Shown: positions 9,464 to 19,031, counted from the stretch's first letter. The stretch is DNA of 64,000 bases from SG8-41 sp963699525 (GCA_963699525.1 CAVOUI010000004.1:248001-312000), one strand, 5' to 3'. Numbers and translations: made by a program. The notes: generated by a model from the letters alone, not told the origin.

Positions 9464-12097
9464 GTGCGCAAAACCGACGTAAAAACTTGCCTGCTGGCGC
9501 TCCTCGTTGCGCTGCTGCCATCCGTTGCAGGCGCGGCCGGCTTGGGGCGCATCACCGTGTTGACCGCGATCGGCCAGCCTCTCGTGGCCGAAATTGAGCT
9601 GGTGGCGGTGACCCCGCAGGAAATGTCTTCGCTCAGCGCGCGTCTCTCGCAACCTGACGCCTATCGCCAGGCGAATCTCCAGTACAACGTGGCGCTGACC
9701 GGCGCGCGCGTGACCATCGAGAAGCGTCCCAACGGGCAACCCTACCTCAAGATCGCGACGACCCGGTCGGTCACCGAGCCGTTCATCGACCTGCTGGTCG
9801 AATTGACGTGGGCGGCGGGGCGCCTGTCGCGCGAGTACACCGCGCTGCTCGATCCGCCCGGGATTCCGCCGTCGCCGGTGGCACCGATGACTTCCGCCGC
9901 GCCCGCAGTGGCACCGGCACCCGTGTCCGCGCCCACTCCCGAACCGGCACCCGCGCCACAGCCGGCCGCAGCAGCCGAGCCGCCGGCTCCGGCCGCTCCG
10001 ATTGCCGCTGCTCCGATTGCCGCAGCGCCCGCTCCCGCCGAGCCGGCCGCCGCCCCCGTTTCTGCTGCCGCCGAGCCTGCGAAGCCCGTGGTTGCGAGCC
10101 CGGTCCTCCCGGCCCCGGCCCCGACCCCGCTCGCCGCCGGCAACGAGTACGGGCCGATCGAGCGCGGCGAGACGCTCGGCAAGATCGCACAGAATGTGAT
10201 GCCGGAGGGCGTGACGCTGGAGCAGATGCTGGTCGCGCTGTACCGCAGCAACCCCGATGCATTCATCCGCAATAACCTGAACCTGGTGCGCGCCGGGAAG
10301 ATCCTGCGCGTACCCAACCGGGACGAAGTCGAAACCATGGTTGCGCGGGATGACGCGGTGACCGAGTACCGCACGCAAGTTGCCGATTGGAATGCCTACC
10401 GCCAGAAGCTGGCCGAGACCGCGGGTGCCGTTCCCGCCGAAAAGCGCGCCGCGGCAAGCGGCAAGATCACGCCCAAAGTGGAGGACAAGGCCGCGCCCGG
10501 CGAGGCCAAGGACGTCGTCAGGCTGTCGAAGGGCGAGCCGGCCGGCACCGTGGCGGGCAAGGGCAAGCCGCGCAGCACCGCCGAGCGCGTGCGCATGCTG
10601 GAGGAAGAAGCGGTCGCTCGCGAGCGGGCGCTCGCGGAAGCCAATTCACGCATCGCACAGCTCGAGAAGACCATCCAGGACATGAAGAAGCTGGCGGAGC
10701 TGAAGAGCCCGGGCATGGCGGCGGCCCAGCAGCAGGCCCAGAAGGCCGCCGCGCCGGCGGCGAAGCCTGCCGCACCAGAACCGGCGGCCAAGCCGGCCCC
10801 GCAGCCTGAACCCACGAAGCCGGAAGCCGTCGCGGCCGCTAAGCCGGCACCCGCAGCCGTGCCCGCGCCAAAGCCGGCGCCCGCTGCGCAGCCGAAGATG
10901 AAACCAGCTCCAATGCCTCCGCAGCCCGAGCCCGAGTTGATGGATGAAATCATGGCGGCTGCGAGCAATCCGCTGTACCTGGGCGCGGGCGGCGCGCTCG
11001 TACTCGGTGGCCTTGCGTTCTGGATGGTCCGCCGGCGCCGTGTGGGGGCCGGCCGGAGCGACAGTCCGCCGATTGCCCCTAAGCTGGGGATGGCGGCTGC
11101 CGCAGCGGCGGGGGCAGCCGCCCTGACAGGAGACACCGCCGCCGCAGACTCCGCAGCCCGGGAACCGGGGGGTGGTTCCGTCGACGACGTCGATCCCTTG
11201 CAGGAGGCGGAAGTCTATATTCAGTACGGGCGCGACGGCCAGGCCGAGGAGATATTGAAGGAGGCGCTGGCCCGCAATCCCAACCGCGAGGACGTGCAGC
11301 TGAAGCTCCTCGAGGTCTATGCCGGGCGCAAGGACAAGGACGCGTTCGGCAAGGTCGCCGCCGATCTCAACCGGCTGACCGGGGGCGCTGGGGCCAACTG
11401 GCTCAAGGCCGCCGCAATGGGCTACGGCCTCGATTCCGGTAACGCGCTGTATGAGGCCGGCAAAGGCGCGGAGACGGCCACCGTGATCGGAGGCGTCAGC
11501 GCTGCGACGGCCGACGTTGATCTCGATCTCGGCACCTCCGGCGCGCCTCGCATCTCCACCGATATCATGCTCGACGCCGGGGCCGTGGAAGCGGCGGCCG
11601 GCGTCGTGGACACAACCATCCAGGGTCCCGGAGCTGCAGCCGCCTTGGAGAAGGGGCCGCCCGCGGTGGCGATGCCCGACTTTACGCTGGAAGTGCCGCC
11701 AGCCGGCACCGTGGTGCAGACCGATGTCGCGCTCGAGCCCGCAGCGCCGGCGCGCGACAGCAACGTCATCGATTTCCACATCGAGTTGCCCAAGGCCGCG
11801 GAACCGGCGACCGTGGCATCCGCGCCCGCCGCTTCTTCCGGCGCGGACGCCGGGATCGACTTCAAGCTCGAAGGGCTGGATCTGGAACTTCAGAGCGAGC
11901 CGAAGACCCTGCCGTCGACCCCGAGCGCTGAGAAGGACGGTCAGTGGTACGACGTCCAGACCAAGTTCGATCTGGCCAAGGCGTACCAGGAGATGGGTGA
12001 CCGGGACGGCGCGCGGGAGATCCTGCAGGAAGTCATCAAGGAAGGCGACGTGGAGCAGAAGGCGCAGGCGACGAAGCTGCTGGAAAGCCTGGGATAG
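9464..12097 (+). CDS. fimV: FimV-like polar/cell-envelope LysM protein
   Basis: This 877-residue inner-membrane protein has the FimV architecture: a signal peptide, a conserved FimV N-terminal domain beginning GLGRITVLTAIGQPLVAEIE, a Pro/Ala-rich linker at about 130-225, a LysM peptidoglycan-binding domain at about 228-285 (RGETLGKIAQNV), a coiled coil near 365-410, a second Pro/Ala linker, one membrane segment near 505-525, an acidic cytoplasmic region and the C-terminal FimV/TPR-like domain (WYDVQTKFDLAKAYQEMGD). The family is known from Pseudomonas as a polar scaffold for type IV pili and c-di-GMP/cAMP signalling. Translation starts at a GTG. A terminator-like hairpin follows. Confidence 0.9.
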   Translation: MRKTDVKTCLLALLVALLPSVAGAAGLGRITVLTAIGQPLVAEIELVAVTPQEMSSLSARLSQPDAYRQANLQYNVALTGARVTIEKRPNGQPYLKIATTRSVTEPFIDLLVELTWAAGRLSREYTALLDPPGIPPSPVAPMTSAAPAVAPAPVSAPTPEPAPAPQPAAAAEPPAPAAPIAAAPIAAAPAPAEPAAAPVSAAAEPAKPVVASPVLPAPAPTPLAAGNEYGPIERGETLGKIAQNVMPEGVTLEQMLVALYRSNPDAFIRNNLNLVRAGKILRVPNRDEVETMVARDDAVTEYRTQVADWNAYRQKLAETAGAVPAEKRAAASGKITPKVEDKAAPGEAKDVVRLSKGEPAGTVAGKGKPRSTAERVRMLEEEAVARERALAEANSRIAQLEKTIQDMKKLAELKSPGMAAAQQQAQKAAAPAAKPAAPEPAAKPAPQPEPTKPEAVAAAKPAPAAVPAPKPAPAAQPKMKPAPMPPQPEPELMDEIMAAASNPLYLGAGGALVLGGLAFWMVRRRRVGAGRSDSPPIAPKLGMAAAAAAGAAALTGDTAAADSAAREPGGGSVDDVDPLQEAEVYIQYGRDGQAEEILKEALARNPNREDVQLKLLEVYAGRKDKDAFGKVAADLNRLTGGAGANWLKAAAMGYGLDSGNALYEAGKGAETATVIGGVSAATADVDLDLGTSGAPRISTDIMLDAGAVEAAAGVVDTTIQGPGAAAALEKGPPAVAMPDFTLEVPPAGTVVQTDVALEPAAPARDSNVIDFHIELPKAAEPATVASAPAASSGADAGIDFKLEGLDLELQSEPKTLPSTPSAEKDGQWYDVQTKFDLAKAYQEMGDRDGAREILQEVIKEGDVEQKAQATKLLESLG

Positions 12098-12117
12098 CTC
12101 GACGGAGGGCGGATCGG

Positions 12118-12154
12118 ACCGCGGCAGTGCAAGCTGTCGCGGTTTTTCTTTTTT
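12118..12154 (+). terminator. Intrinsic terminator after fimV
   Basis: A 10-base stem, ACCGCGGCAG paired with CTGTCGCGGT (one mismatch), has a 6-base loop and is followed directly by a T-rich tract broken by a single C. It lies 20 bases after the fimV stop and just before truA, so truA needs its own start or read-through. Confidence 0.75.
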
Positions 12155-12178
12155 GCGAGCAATGGGCAGGCGGACTGG

Positions 12179-12988
12179 GTGAGAATCGCGCTGGGAGTGG
12201 AGTACGACGGCAGCCGCTTCTGCGGTTGGCAGACGCAGCCGCAGGGCTGTGCGGTGCAGGACGCCCTGGAACGGGCGCTGGCCGGAGTCGCGGGAGAGCC
12301 GGTCAGCACGATCTGCGCCGGGCGCACCGACGCGGGCGTGCACGCGTTCGGACAAGTCGTGCATTTCGACGTCGCCGCGGAGCGCCCGGAAGCGGCCTGG
12401 GTGCGCGGCACGAACGCACTGCTGCCGGCGGGCTGCGCCGTCACCTGGGCGCGCGCGGTCGCACCGGACTTTCACGCGCGCTACTCGGCAACTTCACGCC
12501 GCTATCGCTACCTGCTCCTGAACCACCCGGTGCGGCCGGCGCTGGATGCGGGCCGGTTAGGCTGGTTCCATGCTCCGCTCGACACGGACCGCATGCAGCG
12601 CGCCGCCCGCCTGCTGATCGGGGAGCACGATTTCAGCGCCTTCCGCAGCGCCGAGTGCCAGGCACGCACGCCCGTGCGCACGCTGACGCGCCTCGACGTT
12701 GCGCGGCGCGGCGATCACGTGGTGTTCGAGCTGCGCGCGAACGCGTTCCTGCATCACATGGCGCGCAACATCGTGGGGTGCCTGGTCTACGTGGGAAAGG
12801 GCAAGTATCCGCCGGAGTGGTTGGGCGAGGTGCTCGCCGGGCGCGACCGGGCGCGCGCCGCGCCCACGATCGAGGCCGCGGGGCTGTATCTGGCGGGCGT
12901 CGAGTACGAGGCGCGCTGGGGATTGCCGGACGCGCCGCGACGCACGCTCTTCACGAATGACGCGTTACGAGCGACGAGTAACGAGTGA
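12179..12988 (+). CDS. truA: tRNA pseudouridine(38-40) synthase
   Basis: TruA converts uridines 38-40 of the tRNA anticodon arm to pseudouridine. The 269-residue protein has the catalytic Asp51 in GRTDAGVHAFGQ and the family blocks ARYSATSRRYRY, FRSAECQARTPVRT and FLHHMARNIVG. Translation starts at a GTG (MRIALGVEYDGS). Its last codons overlap a short 7-base tandem repeat that continues to its stop, so the C-terminal tail (NDALRATSNE) is probably recently acquired. trpF begins 7 bases later. Confidence 0.95.
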   Translation: MRIALGVEYDGSRFCGWQTQPQGCAVQDALERALAGVAGEPVSTICAGRTDAGVHAFGQVVHFDVAAERPEAAWVRGTNALLPAGCAVTWARAVAPDFHARYSATSRRYRYLLLNHPVRPALDAGRLGWFHAPLDTDRMQRAARLLIGEHDFSAFRSAECQARTPVRTLTRLDVARRGDHVVFELRANAFLHHMARNIVGCLVYVGKGKYPPEWLGEVLAGRDRARAAPTIEAAGLYLAGVEYEARWGLPDAPRRTLFTNDALRATSNE

Positions 12989-12992
12989 CGGG
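12965..12992. repeat. Four degenerate 7-base tandem units at the truA/trpF junction
   Basis: The units TTACGAG, CGACGAG, TAACGAG and TGACGGG run head to tail. They cover the last truA codons and the gap before trpF. Similar 7-base units occur at 30454 and 34249. Confidence 0.55.
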
Positions 12993-12995
12993 AAC

Positions 12996-13619
12996 ATGGC
13001 GACGGCGGTCAAGATCTGCGGCATCACGCGCGTCGAGGATGGGCTCGCCGCCGCGCGCGCCGGCGCGTCCTACATCGGGCTCTTGTTTTACGCGCCGAGC
13101 CCACGCTACGTCACGCCGGCGCAGGCCCAAGTCATCATTCGATCGCTTCCCGCGCCCGTGACGCCCGTCGGCGTGTTCGTCGACCCGGCAGAGGCCGAGG
13201 TGCGCGCGATCCTGTCCGAAGCGCCGGTCCCGGTGCTCCAGTTCAGCGGCTCGGAGCGCCCCGAGTTCTGCCGCCGATTCGGGCGTCCCTACATCAAGGC
13301 GGTGCACATGAGGGCGGGGGTGGATTTGCTACAATACGCGCGGGATTATCACGACGCCCGGGCGCTGCTGCTCGACGCCTATGTCGAGGGCCTGCACGGG
13401 GGCAGCGGCGTGCCCTTCGACTGGAACCTGATTCCGCGCGGTGTGCCGCTGCCCGTGTTCCTGTCAGGGGGCCTCACCGTCGAGAACGTTGCCGAAGCGG
13501 TGCGCCGCGCGCGGCCGGATGCGGTGGACGTGTCGAGCGGCGTCGAATCCGCGAAAGGGGTCAAGGACGCGGCGAAAATCGCGGCGTTCATCAAAGGGGT
13601 GCGCGATGCGGATGGCTGA
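12996..13619 (+). CDS. trpF: Phosphoribosylanthranilate isomerase
   Basis: TrpF is a TIM-barrel enzyme that isomerises phosphoribosylanthranilate in tryptophan synthesis. The 207-residue protein starts MATAVKICGITR, where the Cys is the usual catalytic base. It has the phosphate-binding FLSGGLTVENV and DVSSGVESAKGVKD segments, and the catalytic Asp in LLLDAYVEG. The GGGAAC before the ATG is a plausible ribosome site. Its 3' end overlaps the trpB start by 8-14 bases, indicating translational coupling. Confidence 0.96.
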   Translation: MATAVKICGITRVEDGLAAARAGASYIGLLFYAPSPRYVTPAQAQVIIRSLPAPVTPVGVFVDPAEAEVRAILSEAPVPVLQFSGSERPEFCRRFGRPYIKAVHMRAGVDLLQYARDYHDARALLLDAYVEGLHGGSGVPFDWNLIPRGVPLPVFLSGGLTVENVAEAVRRARPDAVDVSSGVESAKGVKDAAKIAAFIKGVRDADG

Positions 13620-14805
13620 CCTCCCCGATGCGCGCGGCCATTTCGGCCGGTACGGCGGCGTATTCGTCTCCGAGACGCTGATCCAGGCGCTCGACGAATT
13701 GAAGAACACCTACGCGCGTTACCGGCGCGATCCCGAGTTCCAGGCCGAATTCGCCTACGAGCTGAAGCATTACGTCGGCCGGCCGAGCCCCGTCTACCAC
13801 GCGCGGCGCTGGTCGGAGCGCTTCGGCGGTGCCCAGGTCTATCTCAAGCGCGAGGATCTCAACCACACCGGCGCGCACAAGATCAACAACGTCATCGGCC
13901 AGGCGCTGCTCGCGCGCCGCATGGGCAAGCCGCGGGTGATCGCCGAAACCGGCGCCGGCATGCATGGCGTGGCGGCGGCCACCATTGCGGCCCGCTACGG
14001 ACTCGAGTGCGTGGTCTACATGGGAACCGAGGACGTCAAGCGCCAGGTGCAGAACGTCTACCGGATGAAGCTCCTCGGTGCCAGCGTGGTGCCGGTGGAA
14101 AGCGGCTCGCGAACGCTGAAGGACGCGCTGAACGAGGCGATGCGCGACTGGGTGACGAACGTCGATCGAACCTTCTACATCATCGGCACGGTCGCCGGGC
14201 CCCACCCCTATCCGATGATGGTGCGGGATTTCCAGACCGTCATCGGCCGCGAGGCGCGCGAGCAGATCCAGGAGCTCGCGGGTCGGCTTCCCGACGCGGT
14301 GCTCGCCTGCGTGGGCGGGGGATCGAACGCTATCGGTATCTTCCACCCGTTCATCCCCGACGAGAACGTCCGGCTGATCGGCGTGGAGGCGGCGGGCCAC
14401 GGGCTGGAGAGTGGCAAGCACGCGGCAACTCTGTGCGCGGGACGGCCCGGGGTCCTGCACGGCAACCGCACCTATCTGCTGCAGGACGAGAACGGGCAGA
14501 TCATCGAGACGCACTCGATATCGGCGGGCCTCGACTATCCCGGCGTCGGCCCCGAACACGCGTGGCTCAAGGAGAGCGGGCGCGCCGAATACGTGGCGAT
14601 CACCGACGAGGAGGCCCTGCAGGCGTTTCACGATCTGTGCCGGCTGGAGGGCATCATCCCGGCGCTGGAATCCGCGCACGCGCTCGCCTACGCCGCGAAG
14701 ATCGCCCCGCGCATGAGGAAGGATCAGATCCTGCTCGTCAATCTCTCCGGCCGCGGCGACAAGGACATGCACACGGTGGCGGAGAAATCGGGAATCAGGA
14801 TCTGA
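13606..14805 (+). CDS. trpB: Tryptophan synthase beta chain
   Basis: TrpB condenses indole with serine using PLP. The 399-residue protein has the PLP lysine at about residue 92 in HTGAHKINN, the catalytic Glu in ETGAGMHG, and the phosphate-binding GGGSNAIG loop. Two in-frame ATGs exist (13606 and 13612); both overlap the end of trpF. trpA starts 2 bases after the stop, so TrpA and TrpB can form the usual alpha2-beta2 channelling complex at matched levels. Confidence 0.97.
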   Translation: MRMADLPDARGHFGRYGGVFVSETLIQALDELKNTYARYRRDPEFQAEFAYELKHYVGRPSPVYHARRWSERFGGAQVYLKREDLNHTGAHKINNVIGQALLARRMGKPRVIAETGAGMHGVAAATIAARYGLECVVYMGTEDVKRQVQNVYRMKLLGASVVPVESGSRTLKDALNEAMRDWVTNVDRTFYIIGTVAGPHPYPMMVRDFQTVIGREAREQIQELAGRLPDAVLACVGGGSNAIGIFHPFIPDENVRLIGVEAAGHGLESGKHAATLCAGRPGVLHGNRTYLLQDENGQIIETHSISAGLDYPGVGPEHAWLKESGRAEYVAITDEEALQAFHDLCRLEGIIPALESAHALAYAAKIAPRMRKDQILLVNLSGRGDKDMHTVAEKSGIRI

Positions 14806-14807
14806 CC

Positions 14808-15623
14808 GTGTCACGCATTGCGACGACATTTGCTCGCCTGAAGGAGCAGGGCAAGAAAGCCTTGATCCCCTTCATCACCGCGGGCGACCCCGACCCCGGG
14901 CTCGCCGTGCCCCTGATGCACGCGCTGGCGAAGGCAGGCGCCGACGTGATCGAGCTCGGCGTGCCGTTCTCCGACCCCATGGCCGACGGCCCCGTGATCC
15001 AGCGTGCGAGCGAGCGGGCGCTGAAGCACGGAGTGTCGTTGCGGAACGTCCTCGACTTCGTCACCGAGTTCCGCAGGACGGACCGCCAGACGCCCGTGGT
15101 GATCTTCGGCTACGCCAACCCGATCGAGACGATGGGAGTGGAGCGCTTCGCCGACGCTGCCCGGACCGCGGACGCCGACGGCGTGCTGGTGGTCGACTAT
15201 CCGCCGGAGGAGGCGGAGGATCTGGTGCGAGCGCTCGATGCGCGCGGTCTCGACACGATATTCCTGCTTTCGCCGACCACCGCCGACGAGCGGATCGAGC
15301 GCATCGCGAGACTCGGGCGCGGCTACCTCTATTACGTCTCGTTGCGCGGCGTGACCGGCGCCTCCCATATCGATGTCGCGGACGTCGCCGCGCGCGTGCG
15401 GCGGGTCCACGAGTTCACGCGGCTGCCGGTGGGTGTGGGCTTCGGCATCCGCGACCCGGGGAGCGCGCGAGCCGTCGGCGCGGTGGCCGACGCCGTCGTC
15501 ATCGGCAGCGCGCTGATCCAGGAGATGGAGAAAGCGCCGCGCGACAAGGTCGTGGAGCGGGCCGGCGCGTTCCTCGTCCCGATCCGGGAAGCGCTCGACA
15601 GCCTCGCGGCGGTCAAGGCATGA
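14808..15623 (+). CDS. trpA: Tryptophan synthase alpha chain
   Basis: TrpA cleaves indole-3-glycerol phosphate to indole, which passes to TrpB. The 271-residue TIM barrel carries the catalytic Glu and Asp in VIELGVPFSDPMADGP and the phosphate-binding VGFGIRDP segment. The start codon is GTG, two bases after the trpB stop. The last four bases (ATGA) overlap the accD start. trpC, D, E and G are not in the window, which is the usual split arrangement in these bacteria. Confidence 0.97.
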   Translation: MSRIATTFARLKEQGKKALIPFITAGDPDPGLAVPLMHALAKAGADVIELGVPFSDPMADGPVIQRASERALKHGVSLRNVLDFVTEFRRTDRQTPVVIFGYANPIETMGVERFADAARTADADGVLVVDYPPEEAEDLVRALDARGLDTIFLLSPTTADERIERIARLGRGYLYYVSLRGVTGASHIDVADVAARVRRVHEFTRLPVGVGFGIRDPGSARAVGAVADAVVIGSALIQEMEKAPRDKVVERAGAFLVPIREALDSLAAVKA

Positions 15624-16486
15624 GCTGGCTCCAGAAGCTGCTGCCGCCCAAGATCAAGCGCGAGGCGGGCAGCCCGAGGAAGGTGGTCCCCGAGGGGCTG
15701 TGGAGCAAGTGCGAATCGTGCGAAGCCGTGCTCTACCGCTCCGACCTCGAGAAGAACCTCTACGTCTGCCCGAAGTGCTCCTACCACAACCGCATCTCGG
15801 CGCGGGAGCGGCTCGACAGCCTGCTCGACCGCGAGGGCCGCTACGAAGTGGGCGCGGAGGTGGCGCCGGTCGACAGCCTCAAGTTCAAGGACAGCCGGCG
15901 CTATAGCGAGCGCCTGGAGGAGGCGCGCGGCGAAACCTCGGAGGAGGAGGCGCTGGTGGTGATGCAGGGATCGATCAAGACGATCCCGGTGGTGGCGTCG
16001 GCCTTCGAGTTCGGCTTTCTCGGCGGCTCGATGGGGTCCGCCGTCGGCGAGCGCTTCGTGCGCGGCGTGCAAGTGTGTCTCGAGCAGCGGCTGCCCTACG
16101 TCTGCATCACCGCGAGCGGGGGCGCGCGCATGCAGGAAGGGCTGTTCTCGCTCATGCAGATGGCCAAGACCTGCGCCGCGCTGACCGAGCTCGCGCGCGA
16201 GCGGCTGCCGTTCGTCACCGTGCTGGCCGATCCCACCATGGGCGGAGTATCCGCGAGCTTCGCCATGATCGGAGACGTTGTGATCGCGGAGCCCGGGGCG
16301 CTCGTTGGCTTCGCAGGGCCGCGGGTCATCGAGCAAACAGTGCGCGAGACGCTCCCCGAGGGCTTCCAGCGCTCCGAGTTCCTGCTCAAGCACGGCGCGA
16401 TCGACATGATCGTCGATCGCCGCGAGCTGCGCGACAAGCTGGCAGGCCTGTTCACGATACTGCTGAAATTGCCGCCGGCAGCATAG
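15620..16486 (+). CDS. accD: Acetyl-CoA carboxylase carboxyltransferase subunit beta
   Basis: AccD, with AccA, transfers carboxyl from carboxybiotin to acetyl-CoA to make malonyl-CoA for fatty acid synthesis. The 288-residue protein has the N-terminal zinc ribbon Cys31-x2-Cys34-x15-Cys50-x2-Cys53, and then the crotonase-like fold with GGSMGSAVGERF and the oxyanion-forming SGGARMQEG. The start overlaps the trpA stop by four bases. Its place between trpA and folC is the conserved betaproteobacterial order. Confidence 0.97.
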   Translation: MSWLQKLLPPKIKREAGSPRKVVPEGLWSKCESCEAVLYRSDLEKNLYVCPKCSYHNRISARERLDSLLDREGRYEVGAEVAPVDSLKFKDSRRYSERLEEARGETSEEEALVVMQGSIKTIPVVASAFEFGFLGGSMGSAVGERFVRGVQVCLEQRLPYVCITASGGARMQEGLFSLMQMAKTCAALTELARERLPFVTVLADPTMGGVSASFAMIGDVVIAEPGALVGFAGPRVIEQTVRETLPEGFQRSEFLLKHGAIDMIVDRRELRDKLAGLFTILLKLPPAA

Positions 16487-16542
16487 GCCACCGGGCCGCG
16501 ACGCCGCGACCCTCGCCCTAAGCTGCGATTCCTGAGTCGAGA

Positions 16543-17871
16543 GTGGTGACTTCCGCCTCGCAGCCCAAGACGCTCGGCGAGTGGCTGGAGCACATCGAGC
16601 GGCAGCATCCGAAGGCGATCGCGCTCGGCCTCGAGCGGGTCGCCCGGGTGCGCGACGCGCTGGGACTTGCACCCGCGTTTCCGATCATCACCGTCGGTGG
16701 CACCAACGGCAAGGGCTCCGTGTGCGCGATGCTCGAGGCGATCCTGCATTGCGCCGGCTACCGCGTCGGCCGCTACACTTCGCCCCACCTCCTGCGCTAC
16801 AACGAGCGCGTGCGCATCGCTCGTGCCGAGGCGAGCGACGCGGACCTTGCGCGCGGGTTTGCCGCGGTGGAGCACGCGCGGGGGGACGTGCCGCTCACCT
16901 ATTTCGAGTACGGAACGCTCGCCGCCGTCTGGCTGTTTCTCGAACGGCGCGTCGATGTCGCCGTTCTGGAAGTCGGGCTCGGGGGGCGGCTCGACGCGGT
17001 AAATGCCTTTGACGCCGACTGTGCGGTCGTCACCACGGTCGATATCGACCACGTGGATTTCCTGGGCGGGGATCGCGAGGTGATCGGGCGCGAAAAGGCC
17101 GGCATTTTCCGGGCCGGACGGCCGGCGGTGTGCGCCGATTCCGCGCCGCCGGCGAATCTCCTGCGGCATGCATCGGAGATCGGCGCGCGCTTGCTTCGGA
17201 TCGGCACCGATTTCGGCGCCACGCCGCAGGGCCGACAATGGCAGTACTGGGGGCCGGGCGGCAAGCGGGGCGCGCTGCCGCACCCGGTGCTGCGCGGAGC
17301 CTGCCAGCTCGAGAATGCGGCTGCGGCAATTACCGCCCTCGAAGCCCTGCGCGAGCGCCTTCCCGTGGCCGTCAATGACATCCGCGCGGGTCTGCTGCAG
17401 GCCGACAACCCCGGACGCTTCCAGGTGCTGCCGGGCCGCCCGGCGGTAATCCTCGACGTCGCGCACAACCCGCAGGCGGCGCGCGCGCTCGTCGCGAGCC
17501 TGTCGGCGATGGGCGGGGGCGGGCGCGTGCTCGCCGTGCTTGCCATGCTAAAGGACAAGGACATCGCCGGCGTCATCGCCGCGCTGCGGCCGCGCGTCGC
17601 CCACTGGTTCATCGCCGGGCTGGAGGGTCCGCGGGGTGCCGGCGTTGAGCAGTTGGCGAGCGCACTTGCGGCGAGCGGCGCCACCGCCGTGACGCAGTGC
17701 GGCGATGTCGCCGCGGCCTATACGCAAGCCTGTGATATAGCGGCGGAAAATGATAGAATTGTGGTGTTCGGATCGTTTCATACCGTGGCCGCGGTGATGG
17801 AGCTTCGAGAGCACCAGAAGGCGTCCCCGGCCAGGCATGGGAACCGAGGCAATCAGGGGTCTCAGAACTGA
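16543..17871 (+). CDS. folC: Bifunctional dihydrofolate synthase / folylpolyglutamate synthase
   Basis: FolC adds glutamate to dihydropteroate and to folates. The 442-residue Mur-ligase-family protein has the ATP loop GGTNGKGSVCAMLE near residue 48, the YTSPHLLRYNERV segment, the metal and substrate block VGLGGRLDAVNAFD and the C-terminal domain starting LDVAHNPQAA. Two successive GTG codons (16543, 16546) can serve as start. The C-terminal tail is Asn/Gly/Gln-rich and probably disordered. A SPOR-domain gene follows. Confidence 0.95.
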   Translation: MVTSASQPKTLGEWLEHIERQHPKAIALGLERVARVRDALGLAPAFPIITVGGTNGKGSVCAMLEAILHCAGYRVGRYTSPHLLRYNERVRIARAEASDADLARGFAAVEHARGDVPLTYFEYGTLAAVWLFLERRVDVAVLEVGLGGRLDAVNAFDADCAVVTTVDIDHVDFLGGDREVIGREKAGIFRAGRPAVCADSAPPANLLRHASEIGARLLRIGTDFGATPQGRQWQYWGPGGKRGALPHPVLRGACQLENAAAAITALEALRERLPVAVNDIRAGLLQADNPGRFQVLPGRPAVILDVAHNPQAARALVASLSAMGGGGRVLAVLAMLKDKDIAGVIAALRPRVAHWFIAGLEGPRGAGVEQLASALAASGATAVTQCGDVAAAYTQACDIAAENDRIVVFGSFHTVAAVMELREHQKASPARHGNRGNQGSQN

Positions 17872-17897
17872 TGAAAACGGCCGGGTGGCAGCGGTAG

Positions 17898-18512
17898 ATG
17901 GCGCGAGCGATCAGCGACGAGGAACTCCAGCTCAAGCGCCGCGCGCGGCGCCGCCTGATTGGCGCGGTCGTGCTGGTGACCGCTATCGTCGTGGTGCTGC
18001 CCATGGTGCTCGATACCGAGCCGCGGTCGGTCAGCCAGAACATCACCATCCGGATTCCAGCCCCCGATTCGGAACCCTTTGCTCCAAAGGCTGCTCCGGC
18101 TTCCGCGCCCAAGGCGCCGGAGAGCAAGTCGGGAGCGCCGAAGTCGAACGACAAGACGAGCGCGGCGCCGGCGGCATCCGACGCGCCCAAGCCGGAGGTG
18201 CAGCCGGAGACGGCGCCGCCGGCCAAGGCCGCGAAGCCCAAGGCGCAGGCCCGGACTGCCGCGAAAGCCGCCAAGCCCGCGGGCGGACAGTTCGTGATCC
18301 AGGTCATCGCTCTCGCCGACGCGGAAAAGGCGCAGCGGCTGCAGGGGCAGATTGCCGCCGCCGGCATCAAGTCCTATACCGAGGTCGTCAAGACAGCTAA
18401 AGGGGACGTCACACGGGTGCGGGCGGGACCATTCGCCACGCGCGAGGCCGCGGAGAAGGCGCGCGAGCAGCTGAAGTCGCTCGGCATGAACGGCAACGTC
18501 ACGACGAGGTGA
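17898..18512 (+). CDS. SPOR-domain membrane protein (DedD-like)
   Basis: This 204-residue protein has a short cytoplasmic N-terminus, one membrane segment at about 20-42 (RRLIGAVVLVTAIVVVLPMV), a periplasmic Pro/Ala/Lys-rich linker and a C-terminal SPOR domain (GGQFVIQVIALADAEKAQRL, then VTRVRAGPFATREAAEKA). SPOR domains bind denuded glycan strands at the division septum. The architecture and the position between folC and cvpA match DedD-type division proteins. Its stop overlaps an upstream GTG of cvpA. Confidence 0.85.
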   Translation: MARAISDEELQLKRRARRRLIGAVVLVTAIVVVLPMVLDTEPRSVSQNITIRIPAPDSEPFAPKAAPASAPKAPESKSGAPKSNDKTSAAPAASDAPKPEVQPETAPPAKAAKPKAQARTAAKAAKPAGGQFVIQVIALADAEKAQRLQGQIAAAGIKSYTEVVKTAKGDVTRVRAGPFATREAAEKAREQLKSLGMNGNVTTR

Positions 18513-18514
18513 GC

Positions 18515-19003
18515 ATGACGGTCATTGACATCATCGTTCTCGCCATCCTCGGCATTTCGACCGTGCTCGGCGTGTTCCGGGGCCTGGTGCGCGAGGTGCT
18601 CGCGCTGGTCGCCTGGGTGGCGGGATTCCTGCTCGCGAACCTGCTCGCGCCGGAGGCCGCAAGGCTCCTGCCGAAGGCCATGGCAAGCGAGGAGATCCGG
18701 CTGCTGGTGAGCTACGTGGTCGTGTTCATCGTAGTGCTGATCGGGCTCTCCGTGCTGGCGATACTGGCCTCCAAGCTCGTGAAAATCGTGGGCCTCGGCG
18801 CCGCCGACCGCGCGGTGGGCGGAGTGTTCGGTCTCGTGCGGGGACTGCTGATCGTGATGATCCTGGTGATGCTCGCGGGGCTTACCGCGCTGCCGCGCCA
18901 GTCGATGTGGCGCGAGGCCGCGCTGCGCGGTCCGCTGGAGGCCAGCGCCGGGTACGTGAGGGGCTGGCTGCCGTCGGATCTGGCGAAACGTATCAATTAC
19001 TAA
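18515..19003 (+). CDS. cvpA: CvpA family inner-membrane protein
   Basis: This is a 162-residue protein with four hydrophobic segments and the CvpA opening MTVIDIIVLAILGISTVLG with GLVREVLALVAW. The family is known from E. coli for a role in colicin V production and in stress or envelope tolerance; the biochemical activity is unsettled. The ATG at 18515 is preferred over the GTG at 18509 because GAGGTGAG forms a ribosome site just ahead of it. purF follows after 28 bases, the widespread cvpA-purF pairing. Confidence 0.9.
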   Translation: MTVIDIIVLAILGISTVLGVFRGLVREVLALVAWVAGFLLANLLAPEAARLLPKAMASEEIRLLVSYVVVFIVVLIGLSVLAILASKLVKIVGLGAADRAVGGVFGLVRGLLIVMILVMLAGLTALPRQSMWREAALRGPLEASAGYVRGWLPSDLAKRINY

Positions 19004-19031
19004 CGAACCCGGGAGGCTGCGAGGAAACGCG

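Noticed and set aside
10646..12475. Minus-strand open frame of about 600 codons opposite fimV and truA
   Set aside because: It spans two confirmed plus-strand genes and has Gly/Arg repeats derived from the Ala/Pro linkers of FimV.
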